Below are positions 24,575 through 33,344 of a stretch of 64,000 nucleotides of DNA, in pieces (positions within the stretch are counted from its first letter, which is position 1; each line of letters starts with the position of its first letter). Origin of the DNA: CAYMPH01 sp964529415 (lineage in GTDB: Bacteria; Spirochaetota; UBA4802; UBA5550). The translations under genes were made by a program, and so were the position numbers. Location of the stretch: NCBI GenBank assembly GCA_964529415.1, contig CAZGWD010000005.1, positions 62,001 through 126,000 of the forward strand. The letters are read 5' to 3'. Below the pieces are notes generated by a model. It ran no database searches and was not told the DNA's origin. It saw only the letters and a program-made list of their open reading frames with translations.

Positions 24575-24754
24575 TTATTTTTTTTTAAACTCATTAATCA
24601 TATCAACAAGCATTGCAGCATGAATAGACAGCATTTCAATTGATTTAACAGGGTCGTTTATATCATTTAGGGCCATATAAAGGTCTGCTATATTGCTTCT
24701 CAGCTGCTTATCAATTGCTTTTATAAGTTCAAATTTTTTATCTTCTGCGCTCAT
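24575..24754 (-). CDS. Small hypothetical protein (59 aa)
   Basis: A 60-codon frame from ATG 24754 to TAA 24575 follows two bases after the stop of the exported protein gene, with a GGAGAAGG site at good distance. The product (start MSAEDKKFELIKAIDKQL, end DMINEFKKK) is soluble, charged and helical, with no signal peptide. The ribosome site and coupling make it a probable real gene. I recognise no family. The remaining 236 bases down to 24339 hold nothing I can name. Confidence 0.65.
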   Translation of the reverse strand: MSAEDKKFELIKAIDKQLRSNIADLYMALNDINDPVKSIEMLSIHAAMLVDMINEFKKK

Positions 24755-24756
24755 AT

Positions 24757-26004
24757 CTATTTAACCTTCTCCTTTAATGGATCGTTTTTCTCAGCAGGCT
24801 GCACATTTTCTTTTTTCTCAAGCGTATCTTTTTTATCTGAATCCTTAATTTCTTTAGCGGCATCTTTTCCTGATTCAGCGGATTTTTCTGTTTTTTCGTC
24901 TTTTTTAGCTTCAACTTTATCTTCAACCTTTACAGTTCCAAGCAAAGAATCAAGAACTGAAGGTTTTACCATTCTCAAATAATTGTCATCAAGATGAACT
25001 GCAAATTTATTTAAATCCAGCTTTGAAGCGCTTCCAGCTGTTTTATCTGCTTCATTTGCAGGTTGAGTTTCAGAAGAAAGAGTTTTAAAGGTAGACAGTA
25101 TAAGCTTATAATTATAATCATCAACATACTGATGGATAATATCAGATGCTTTTTCAAATTCTCCGTTTTGCATATACTCAGCTGTTCTTTTCTCCTGCTT
25201 AAAGCGGATTCTTTTCTCAACTTTCTTTTCAAATGTTATATTTTTATCATTTTCGGAAGCTTTTTCATCTTTTTTATCTGCAGACGGCTGATCTGAGGCA
25301 GTTTCATTTTTTTCTATATCTTCGTAAGTTTTTGCGATCTCATCAAGCAGAGCCTGATCGGTTTTTCCAATAAATCTCTTATAAAAAAGATTTCCTTTCT
25401 CATTTTCCAGTTTCAGCATATGCTGATAAATTTTCTTTTTAGATTCTATATTCTGACTTTCATATAACGCAAGGAAACCATATCTTTTAGCCCGTCTTGC
25501 CATATCAATAGCATCAAGATATTTATATAATTTATATGAGAAAAGTTTCGGATTTGATGCCTCCCCTACAATATAATAAGTCCAGCTTACAGTTCTGTCC
25601 CTGTATCCAAGAGAAAGATAAAGTCTTGCCTTTGCATTTTTTGACTTAATTACACCAGGAGCAAGCTCATCAAGAATATTTTTTGAATCCTCCAGATAAA
25701 TATTTTTCACTATTTCATCGAAAACTTTTGCCATATCCCCCTGTGAGGAATATACATTCTTAAAAGACCTTTTATAGTCTCCCTGAAGATAAGCTATATC
25801 AGCATTAAAATGTTTGGTGAAAATTTTTCTGTAATCCTCAATTTTATTGCCTGCAAAATTGGTTATGCAGATATTTATAAATTCAATAAAATTTTTATTC
25901 TCTGTCAGTATTCTTTCAGTTGATGACTGATCAGCAGATGAAAAAACTGGAGACTGGCCGAAGCTGAATATAATAAGACAGAAGAACAGGACTATTTTTT
26001 TCAT
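24757..26004 (-). CDS. Exported hypothetical protein with charged C-terminal tail
   Basis: This 415-residue protein has a signal peptide (residues 1-23, cut near FSSADQ), a helical middle part (about 25-330) that may contain TPR-like repeats around RRAKRYGFLALYESQNIESKK, and a strongly charged, low-complexity Lys/Glu-rich tail (about 345-415). No catalytic motif is recognised. A GGGGAA site precedes the ATG. It is cotranscribed with the 59-residue ORF. Likely periplasmic; role unknown. Confidence 0.72.
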   Translation of the reverse strand: MKKIVLFFCLIIFSFGQSPVFSSADQSSTERILTENKNFIEFINICITNFAGNKIEDYRKIFTKHFNADIAYLQGDYKRSFKNVYSSQGDMAKVFDEIVKNIYLEDSKNILDELAPGVIKSKNAKARLYLSLGYRDRTVSWTYYIVGEASNPKLFSYKLYKYLDAIDMARRAKRYGFLALYESQNIESKKKIYQHMLKLENEKGNLFYKRFIGKTDQALLDEIAKTYEDIEKNETASDQPSADKKDEKASENDKNITFEKKVEKRIRFKQEKRTAEYMQNGEFEKASDIIHQYVDDYNYKLILSTFKTLSSETQPANEADKTAGSASKLDLNKFAVHLDDNYLRMVKPSVLDSLLGTVKVEDKVEAKKDEKTEKSAESGKDAAKEIKDSDKKDTLEKKENVQPAEKNDPLKEKVK

Positions 26005-26178
26005 ATTAAATTCCCCGATAAAAAATTAGAATATTCATATCTCCCATTAAAAGAAGGAAGAAACAGTATTAAAGCGCAATAAAACAATAGACATTCAAAA
26101 TAAACTCTTATTATTTTATATCGGCAGAAAATATCCAAAAAATCAGAAGAATTTTGATACCGGCAGATTTGAAACCGG

Positions 26179-26676
26179 CTAATTTACTGTAAATTCATAG
26201 GAAGATACTGTATTATTATCTATCAATGCTGAGATTCTGAATTTTCCCCTGCTTTTAAAATACTGTTCAGGGATAAATGCTGCAATCCTGTTAAAATCGT
26301 CTGAAATTTCGTATGTTATATGCTTGTAGGTTTTATAATCAGATCCGGACTGTGTTTCAATTTTAATTACAACTTTATTTGCATTCAGATCAGTAAACTT
26401 TTTTGAAACTAAAAAATAAAGCCTGGAGCCGGATTTAATTTCTTTCGGAGCATTTGCTTCGCTCCCGGAAGTTATTTCTTTATCTGATATATAAAATTCC
26501 CCGCTGCCTACGCCAATACCCTTATAAATCAGATAAACCGCTGTTCCTGCTATCAGAATAAATGCCAGAATCCTCGGGAAAGTATTTAAAAATGTTTTTT
26601 TACCTGAATCAGCTGATTTTATCTCAGCAGAATCATTAGATTCAAGTTCATTATCAGTATATTTTCTTGCAGACAT
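26179..26676 (-). CDS. Hypothetical single-span membrane protein
   Basis: This 165-residue protein has an acidic 30-residue cytoplasmic N-terminus, a membrane segment at about 33-50 (FPRILAFILIAGTAVYLIYKG), and an extracytoplasmic beta-rich domain (55-165). No family is recognised. It is divergent from the next plus-strand gene and separated from the exported-protein gene by 174 empty bases. Confidence 0.65.
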   Translation of the reverse strand: MSARKYTDNELESNDSAEIKSADSGKKTFLNTFPRILAFILIAGTAVYLIYKGIGVGSGEFYISDKEITSGSEANAPKEIKSGSRLYFLVSKKFTDLNANKVVIKIETQSGSDYKTYKHITYEISDDFNRIAAFIPEQYFKSRGKFRISALIDNNTVSSYEFTVN

Positions 26677-26867
26677 TCAGTCCCTCCATGAATAAACAGG
26701 AAATAGATAAATTAGTATTGACAATATTATAAATATCCCGTATCTATTCCTAAAATTAATTATTAGTGCATTATGTAAACAATTAAAATGTTCTTTATTT
26801 TTTCTACCATATTGTTAATTAGTCAATAATTTAATTTTTAGTTAAAATAAAAATATCTGGATAAATC

Positions 26868-27851
26868 ATGCCTGAAGATAACCAAACAGTAATTGACAAT
26901 ATACTTATTGTGAAAGGAAGATTAAAAGCACCTGAACAGAATCTGTTCGGCCAGTTTATAATTTTTTTTACCAACTACAAAAAAATAGACCTGTGCTCTT
27001 CTGTTATTTCCACCTATTCAACAGTATTTGATCTTGAACCTCACACGAACTGGGATAAATTTGAAGAATCGATTGCAGATTTAAAGTGGAAAGGCAATTT
27101 CAACATGAACCTTACAAATGCAATCATGAATGAATTTACTAAAGTTGCAAATGATTCTACGCTGACAAATCTTATATTTGAAAGCACCTATAATTACGAT
27201 TATAAAAATCTCGATATTACCCTCTATGATATAATAAATAGAATCATTCACGATAAAAATATGATTCTTGAAACAGGTATTCAGGAAATAACACCTCTTG
27301 AAATAAAAGAAGTTCGTGAAAACAGAAATAAGCCGAAAGAAGCTGCAGCGGTAAAGCAGGCTGACAGCTTTAACACTCCGGACGGTACAGTTGTAATACC
27401 TGTAAAAGCAATTCTTTCTCCGGTAAACGGCAAGCCGATATATCAGCTTAAAATCGGCGATAAAATTATGGCAAAAATCGAGCCTAAAACAGACAGAGCA
27501 AAATATTTCATTGATCTTCTTGGCCTCTGGGAGGATAACAATAAAAAAGTTCTGCCGGCTCCAATGTCTGTGATTGATATTAAATCCGGTCCCGGAAGAA
27601 ACGATCCTATTGAAATTCTAACGGAAATAGGACCGGGCGTTTATGGGAAAATAACCGAGGAACAGAATCAGGTAAAACTGCGGTTATACGACCCGGAAGT
27701 TGATGGAGTAATAACGAAAAATAAATTACAGCCTCAAAAAAATACTGCAGGCATACCGGAAGAAAAAAGCTCAGCGAAAGGTATTCTTTTAATGATCGCG
27801 CTTTTCCTTGCAATCCTTGGACTTTTTCTCATACTGGTTTTCCTATTCTGA
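26868..27851 (+). CDS. Hypothetical tail-anchored protein
   Basis: This 327-residue protein is soluble for most of its length and ends with a hydrophobic segment (about 305-327, GILLMIALFLAILGLFLILVFLF), so it is probably a tail-anchored membrane protein facing the cytoplasm. The N-terminal 150 residues are helical. A beta-rich region (about 170-290) contains repeated short strands with PVNGKPIYQLKIGDKIMAKI and a Gly-Pro turn. It precedes glnA by 20 bases and may be cotranscribed. A TTGACA at about 26724 with a weak -10 could drive it. Function unknown. Confidence 0.7.
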   Translation: MPEDNQTVIDNILIVKGRLKAPEQNLFGQFIIFFTNYKKIDLCSSVISTYSTVFDLEPHTNWDKFEESIADLKWKGNFNMNLTNAIMNEFTKVANDSTLTNLIFESTYNYDYKNLDITLYDIINRIIHDKNMILETGIQEITPLEIKEVRENRNKPKEAAAVKQADSFNTPDGTVVIPVKAILSPVNGKPIYQLKIGDKIMAKIEPKTDRAKYFIDLLGLWEDNNKKVLPAPMSVIDIKSGPGRNDPIEILTEIGPGVYGKITEEQNQVKLRLYDPEVDGVITKNKLQPQKNTAGIPEEKSSAKGILLMIALFLAILGLFLILVFLF

Positions 27852-27870
27852 TTATAATCAGGAATAACAT

Positions 27871-29193
27871 ATGGACAACAATAAAGACTACATATTAAAA
27901 CTTGCTAATGACAGCAAAGTGAAATTCATAAGACTCTGGTTCACTGATATACTGGGATTTCTGAAAAGCTTTGCAATTACAATTGAAGAGCTCGAAGATG
28001 CGCTTGAAGAAGGAGTGAGATTTGACGGATCAACTCTTCAGGGCTTCATCAGAAAAGATGAAAGAGAAATGTTTGCGATTCCGGATCCTTCGACATTTAA
28101 AATTCTTCCATGGAGACCGCAGGAGGATTCAGTTGCACGGATGTTCTGCGATATTTATACAAGCGACATGGTGCCGTATGAAGGCGATTCAAGATGGATA
28201 TTAAAAAAGAATTTAAAAAAAGCAGCTGATAAAGGATTCACTTTCTACACAGGCCCTGAAATTGAATTCTTTCTTTTTAAAAATTCTGAAAAACCTGAAT
28301 TCCTTGACAGGGGCGGATACTTTGACCTGACTCCGCTTGATATAGCTTCAGATTACAGAAGACAGACTGTATTAACTCTTGAGAACATGGGTATAGATGT
28401 ACTTACATCGCATCATGAAGCTGCATACAGCCAGCATGAAATCGACTTAAGACATACTGATGCGCTTTCGACTGCAGACAATATAATGTCCTTCAGGCTT
28501 ATAGTAAAAGAAATAGCCCAGCTGAACAACATTTACGCTTCTTTTATGCCGAAACCTCACGCATCCCAGAACGGATCAGGAATGCATATACACCAATCGC
28601 TGTTTAAAGAAGATGAAAATATTTTTTTCGACACCAAAAATTCAAACCTGATATCCGAGAAGGGTAAACAATACATTGCTGGCCTCATGAAGCATTCCAG
28701 CGAATTCTGCGCTGTTACAAACCAGTGGATCAACTCATACAAGAGGCTGATATTCGGATTCGAATCCCCAACCCATATCACATGGAGCACAACAAGCCAG
28801 TCAGCTCTCATACGCGTACCGCAGTGCAAGCCGGATAAACCCAATTCCATGAGAGTTGAACTCCGCATTCCGGATCCTTCATGCAATCCATATCTTGCTT
28901 TATCTGTAATTTTATCAGCCGGATTAAAAGGCATTGACAGCAAATACGAGCTGCCATCTCAAATTGAAACTGATAAAAATTTCGACATAGCTGATTTTGA
29001 GAAAAAAGGAATACGGCCTTTGCCCAAACAGCTGAATGAAGCACTTGCTGAATTTGAAAAAAGCGAGCTCATGTTTGAAACACTCGGTGAAACTGTATTT
29101 AATTCTTTTATCGAAAATAAAAAGCATGAAATCGGAAAATTCAACAGCACAATCACCGACTACGAAATCAGCGAATACCTTCCAATTTTATGA
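27871..29193 (+). CDS. glnA: Type I glutamine synthetase
   Basis: This 440-residue enzyme joins ammonia to glutamate using ATP. It shows FDGSTLQGF, the metal-binding TGPEIEFF, NGSGMHIHQS and RVELRIPDPSCNPYLALS. The length fits the shorter alpha type of GSI. The tyrosine adenylylation motif of the beta type is absent: the region reads SKYELPSQIE rather than NLYDLP. Control is therefore likely by feedback or gene expression. The following oxidoreductase gene overlaps its stop codon (ATGA), so they are coupled. Confidence 0.96.
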   Translation: MDNNKDYILKLANDSKVKFIRLWFTDILGFLKSFAITIEELEDALEEGVRFDGSTLQGFIRKDEREMFAIPDPSTFKILPWRPQEDSVARMFCDIYTSDMVPYEGDSRWILKKNLKKAADKGFTFYTGPEIEFFLFKNSEKPEFLDRGGYFDLTPLDIASDYRRQTVLTLENMGIDVLTSHHEAAYSQHEIDLRHTDALSTADNIMSFRLIVKEIAQLNNIYASFMPKPHASQNGSGMHIHQSLFKEDENIFFDTKNSNLISEKGKQYIAGLMKHSSEFCAVTNQWINSYKRLIFGFESPTHITWSTTSQSALIRVPQCKPDKPNSMRVELRIPDPSCNPYLALSVILSAGLKGIDSKYELPSQIETDKNFDIADFEKKGIRPLPKQLNEALAEFEKSELMFETLGETVFNSFIENKKHEIGKFNSTITDYEISEYLPIL

Positions 29194-30281
29194 CAAAACC
29201 ACAGGAATTTGAAACATCCCTGATAGGATGCGGCAGAATCGGATTCCTTCTTGAAGAAGACACACTAAGACGAAAACCATGCACTCATACAGGCGGCGCT
29301 GAAAAAGCCGGAATAAAATTCACCAGCGCATGCGATTTAAACAATGACAGGCTTGAATACTTCGGAAAAAAAGCATCTATTAAAAAAGAATTTCTATTTA
29401 ACGATTACAAAATTCTACTTAAAGAAAAAAAGCCGGATCTTGCAGTAATATCCACCTGGACAGAAACCCACTCAGACATTGCAATCTGCGCTGCTGAAAA
29501 TGGATGCAGACTGATTATTCTTGAAAAACCTGTTTCGTATGATTTAAAATCAGCAAAAAAAATTCTGGATGCCTGCGCATTAAATGGGACTCAATTAATA
29601 ATCAATCATGAAAGAAGATATGATGCCAGATACAGAAAAGTTAAAAAAATCATCCATGATGGTATAATCGGCGATGTAAAAAGCGTGAGAGGGCTCATGC
29701 TCACCGGCGGTTTCAGAGGCGACTCTTTTATTAAACAGGGTGGCGGGCCTCTACTGCATGATGGAACACATTTAATTGATATAATCCGTTTTCTAATAGG
29801 AGAAATTTCTAATGTTACAGGCGAATTTTCAAGGATTAATAGAAATTCCGGATTTGAGGACAGAGCCTGCGCATGGCTGAAAAGCGAATCAGGAGTTGAT
29901 ATTTTTATTGAAGCAGGGGGAAACAGAAAATATTTTGTATTTGAACTTGAAATTTCAGGCACAAAAGGTTCTATAATAATCGGAAATGGCTATAACAGAC
30001 TTTTACTTAATAAAAAATCCAATCTATATAAAGGATTTTTCGATCTCAGGGAAGTGAAATTTCCATCATTCAGCCCGAATAACTGTTTTACCGAATTATA
30101 TAAAGAAGCATATGATATCCTTAAATCAAAGAAAACATCAATCAATTCATCAGGATCAGATGGATATAAATCCCTCGAAATAATCCATTCTATTTACCTT
30201 TCTTCATATAAAAATAGAAAAATCATATCAATCCCTGTAAAGCCATCAAAAATCAATATTGCAAAAATTTTTAAAATATAA
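29190..30281 (+). CDS. Gfo/Idh/MocA family oxidoreductase
   Basis: This 363-residue NAD(P)-dependent dehydrogenase has the Rossmann start LIGCGRIG, ISTWTETHSD, the family motif ILEKPVS (lysine donor) near residue 117, and GGGPLLHDGTHLID in the catalytic part, where a His serves in catalysis. Substrates in this family are usually sugars, sugar acids or nucleotide sugars; none can be assigned here. It is translationally coupled to glnA, an unusual pairing, and ends at a hairpin. Confidence 0.9.
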   Translation: MTKPQEFETSLIGCGRIGFLLEEDTLRRKPCTHTGGAEKAGIKFTSACDLNNDRLEYFGKKASIKKEFLFNDYKILLKEKKPDLAVISTWTETHSDIAICAAENGCRLIILEKPVSYDLKSAKKILDACALNGTQLIINHERRYDARYRKVKKIIHDGIIGDVKSVRGLMLTGGFRGDSFIKQGGGPLLHDGTHLIDIIRFLIGEISNVTGEFSRINRNSGFEDRACAWLKSESGVDIFIEAGGNRKYFVFELEISGTKGSIIIGNGYNRLLLNKKSNLYKGFFDLREVKFPSFSPNNCFTELYKEAYDILKSKKTSINSSGSDGYKSLEIIHSIYLSSYKNRKIISIPVKPSKINIAKIFKI

Positions 30282-30283
30282 TT

Positions 30284-30328
30284 ATCAAGTATTAATTTAT
30301 AATCATTAAAAATGGATTAATACTTGAT
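30284..30328 (+). terminator. Probable terminator after the oxidoreductase gene
   Basis: The 13-base perfect inverted repeat ATCAAGTATTAAT / ATTAATACTTGAT with a 19-base loop lies three bases after the stop at 30281 and is followed by TTTTATTTT. The stem is AT-rich, so strength is moderate. Confidence 0.6.
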
Positions 30329-30414
30329 TTTTATTTTATAGTTTTTAATAATATATACATATTTATTCTTTGGATATATTTTCAGAATATAAAAGATATT
30401 TCATCATTTCATAA

Positions 30415-30434
30415 AAGCGTTTCTTAAAACGCTT
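30415..30434. promoter_or_regulatory. Palindromic site upstream of the permease operon
   Basis: AAGCGTTT, four bases, AAACGCTT forms a perfect eight-base inverted repeat ending 26 bases before the permease ATG. It could be an operator or an mRNA hairpin next to the ribosome site. No regulator is identified. Confidence 0.45.
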
Positions 30435-30460
30435 AATTTAATTTCGATCTGGAAAATAAA

Positions 30461-32305
30461 ATGGATAACAATCAAAAAAACATTGGTGAACTGTTATTAA
30501 AAGCTGATCTCTTTTCAACCTGCACAAGGAAAGACATAGTGCGTCTTTTGCCGTTTATTGAGAATAAAAAATTCAATCCGGGCGAAGAAATTTACAAAAC
30601 CGGAGATCAGGCAAATAAAATATATTTTATTATTTCCGGGAAAATTGAGTTAAAATCTGAAAGAAGGAGCATAAAGATTATTGATTCAGGATCTTTCGGA
30701 GAAGAATCAATCAGAAAAGATACCAAACATCTCCTGAATGCTGTTGCTGTTGAATCTTCAGAAATAATTTCAATTCCAAGAGATACTTTTGATGATATCC
30801 TGATTAACAATAAACATTTTAAAGACAGCACATATGGATCGCTTATAAACCATTATTCCTTTGAAAAACTGGATAAAGTCACAAAAACAAAAAAAACAAT
30901 AAAAGATGATGATTCAACAATAAAAATTATCGGATGGATTGCAACCCTGATTGTTCCACCAATAGTTTATCTTACACTCAATAATATGGGATTCAAATGG
31001 GAACAGGTAATTTTTCTTACTGTTGCATCAGCTACAGTTCTTATGTGGATTTTCAGGCTTGCAAATGAATTTGTTCCAAGCCTGCTTGCAATTATTGTTA
31101 TAATAATTCTTCAAATTGCTCCTCCTAAAGTAGCTCTTTCAGGATTCACAAATGACAGTTTCTTCATGGCTATGAGTATTTTTGGAATCAGTTCGGTTCT
31201 GGTTTCTTCCGGCCTCACTTTCCGCCTTGTTATCAACATGCTGAAATTTTTTCCTATGTCGCAATACTGGCATGCGAGAACGCTGCTTTTTACAGGAATC
31301 ATCATGACCCCTCTTCTCCCGTCTGCTAATGGAAGAATAGTCATGGCGGTTCCAATCCTTAATGATATGATCGAATCTCTTGGATACAGGAAAAAAGGAT
31401 CTGCAGCAAATTTACTTGCTGCTACAGCTTTTATGGGATTCACATTTTTCTCTTCTGCTTTTTTAAGCAGCAAAGCAATACATTTTGTTGTATTCGGACT
31501 TTTTCCGACTCAGGTTCAGGAGCAGTTTACATGGATTTACTGGCTCTACGCATCCATACCATCATTTTTATTAATGCTTGTTCTGCTGATGGCTCTTCTC
31601 AAGCTTGTTTACAGAAAAAATGAAAATCCCAAATTATCAAAAGAGATTATTGAAGTCCAAAAAAACCTGCTCGGTCCAATGTCCGGCAGGGAATGGGCAG
31701 CGCTCGGAGGAATACTCCTTTTCGGAATTGGCATCGCAACTTCGAGCATACATAAAATAGAAATGTCCTGGGTTGGACTGACGGTTCTCTACGTTGTCCT
31801 TATACTGGGAATTTTAAGCAAAAGCGATTTTCAAAAGCATATTGACTGGACTTTCCTGCTTTATCAGGCAGCCCTGATCGGTCTTGTTAAAACCATTTCC
31901 TTCACCGGACTTGATACAATGCTCGGATCACAGCTTCTTTGGATTGGAGTTTATATTAAATCAAATATTTATATTTTTATTCTGATGCTTTCAGGGGTTA
32001 TACTTGTTCTTAGAATGTTCATTCCAAACAATGCAACTGTTGTAATATTAGCATCTATTCTTTTTCCGATAGCCGAATTATCCGGATTAAACACATGGAT
32101 TGTGGCTTACATAATACTGATGATGAGCGATGCATGGTTTTTACCGTATCAGTCAACTTACTATGTTCTCTTTGACGAAATGATGCAATCGAAAAAACTT
32201 GTAAACATGAATCAGATTATAGGAATTAATGCATTCTCTGTATTTTTCAGACTCGCGGCAATTTTTGTTTCAATACCATACTGGAGGATGATTGGAATAT
32301 TATGA
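30461..32305 (+). CDS. SLC13/DASS-type permease with N-terminal cyclic-nucleotide-binding domain
   Basis: This 614-residue protein joins a cytoplasmic cyclic-nucleotide-binding domain (about 10-135) to a polytopic permease (about 150-614) with roughly a dozen membrane segments. The permease resembles sodium-coupled carboxylate or sulfate carriers. The nucleotide domain has the beta-barrel motifs (PGEEIYKTGDQANKIYFIISG) and GSFGEES, but the segment that normally holds the phosphate-binding arginine reads TKHLLNAVA, so ligand binding is uncertain. It is the first gene of a three-gene operon that ends with a class III cyclase. The next gene overlaps its stop by four bases. Confidence 0.85.
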   Translation: MDNNQKNIGELLLKADLFSTCTRKDIVRLLPFIENKKFNPGEEIYKTGDQANKIYFIISGKIELKSERRSIKIIDSGSFGEESIRKDTKHLLNAVAVESSEIISIPRDTFDDILINNKHFKDSTYGSLINHYSFEKLDKVTKTKKTIKDDDSTIKIIGWIATLIVPPIVYLTLNNMGFKWEQVIFLTVASATVLMWIFRLANEFVPSLLAIIVIIILQIAPPKVALSGFTNDSFFMAMSIFGISSVLVSSGLTFRLVINMLKFFPMSQYWHARTLLFTGIIMTPLLPSANGRIVMAVPILNDMIESLGYRKKGSAANLLAATAFMGFTFFSSAFLSSKAIHFVVFGLFPTQVQEQFTWIYWLYASIPSFLLMLVLLMALLKLVYRKNENPKLSKEIIEVQKNLLGPMSGREWAALGGILLFGIGIATSSIHKIEMSWVGLTVLYVVLILGILSKSDFQKHIDWTFLLYQAALIGLVKTISFTGLDTMLGSQLLWIGVYIKSNIYIFILMLSGVILVLRMFIPNNATVVILASILFPIAELSGLNTWIVAYIILMMSDAWFLPYQSTYYVLFDEMMQSKKLVNMNQIIGINAFSVFFRLAAIFVSIPYWRMIGIL

Positions 32306-33315
32306 AAAAGAAAATACTCTCTGCACTGATATCTGTATTTATTACAGGACTTGTAATTTTTCTTATATACACCAACCTTGAAAAGCCGAGAATCCTGGTT
32401 CTTCAAAGCTACTACACTGATTATTCATGGGTAAATGACATCAATAAAGGCATTCTGCGTATCCTCGGAGGCAAATCTTACAGCTTACGTTATTACTACA
32501 TGGATACGAAAAGAAAACCTAATCTTGAATATAAAATCAAGTCCGGACAATCCGCAAGAAGAATGATTGATGACTGGAAGCCTGATATCATCATCGCAGT
32601 TGATGATGACGCCCAGAAACATGCAGCCATGTACTACAACAACAATCCATCTGTAAAAATAATTTTTACAGGAATGAACGCTGAAACAAAAGAATACAAT
32701 TACGATACAGCAAATAACGCAACAGGAATTCTTGAAAGAATTCCTTTCCAGGAATTCAGAGAGGTATTTTCATCAATACTGCCGGCTGATAAAAACAGAA
32801 TCATTCATATATCAGATGCATCTACCACTTCAAAATTTATTCACGATGAACTTAAACCTGTTAACTGGGGCAGATTAAAGCTGATAAGATCAATTCAATG
32901 CGAAACATTTGATGACTGGAAAAATGCCATCGATATAGCCAATAATACTGCAGATATAATTTTAATTACACATTATCATACAATTAAAGACAAAAACGGT
33001 TCTGTTATTACTCCAAGAAAAATTATTGAATGGACCGAACCAAGATTGAAAATTCCGGATATCGGCTGCTGGGGATTTTTTGTTGAAGACGGAGGAATGA
33101 TGGCAATTGCAGTTTCACCGTTTGAACAGGGGGAGCTTGCTGCCAAAATGGCAGTGAAAATGATAGAAGGCAATGTTTCACCAAAATCAATACCTGTACT
33201 TACCAGCAATCAGTATATAGTTTATATCAGAGAAAAAAGCGTGAAAAAAAGAAATTTCGTCATGCCAAAAATTCTTGAGGCTTTTGCAAAAGCTACAAAC
33301 AATTATTATGAATAA
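32302..33315 (+). CDS. Membrane-anchored ABC-type substrate-binding-like protein
   Basis: This 337-residue protein starts with a membrane anchor (residues 5-23, ILSALISVFITGLVIFLIY) and continues as a two-lobed binding protein of the ABC_sub_bind (pfam04392) type. LVLQSYYTDYSWVNDINKGI at the first strand, IIAVDDDAQKHA and IIFTGMN match the same positions in the cyclase gene that follows. No ABC permease or ATPase is nearby, so it may present a ligand to the sensor or permease rather than serve an importer. ATGA overlap with the permease gene shows coupling. Confidence 0.8.
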   Translation: MKKKILSALISVFITGLVIFLIYTNLEKPRILVLQSYYTDYSWVNDINKGILRILGGKSYSLRYYYMDTKRKPNLEYKIKSGQSARRMIDDWKPDIIIAVDDDAQKHAAMYYNNNPSVKIIFTGMNAETKEYNYDTANNATGILERIPFQEFREVFSSILPADKNRIIHISDASTTSKFIHDELKPVNWGRLKLIRSIQCETFDDWKNAIDIANNTADIILITHYHTIKDKNGSVITPRKIIEWTEPRLKIPDIGCWGFFVEDGGMMAIAVSPFEQGELAAKMAVKMIEGNVSPKSIPVLTSNQYIVYIREKSVKKRNFVMPKILEAFAKATNNYYE

Positions 33316-33344
33316 CGGAATTAACAAAAAAGGATAAATAAAAG

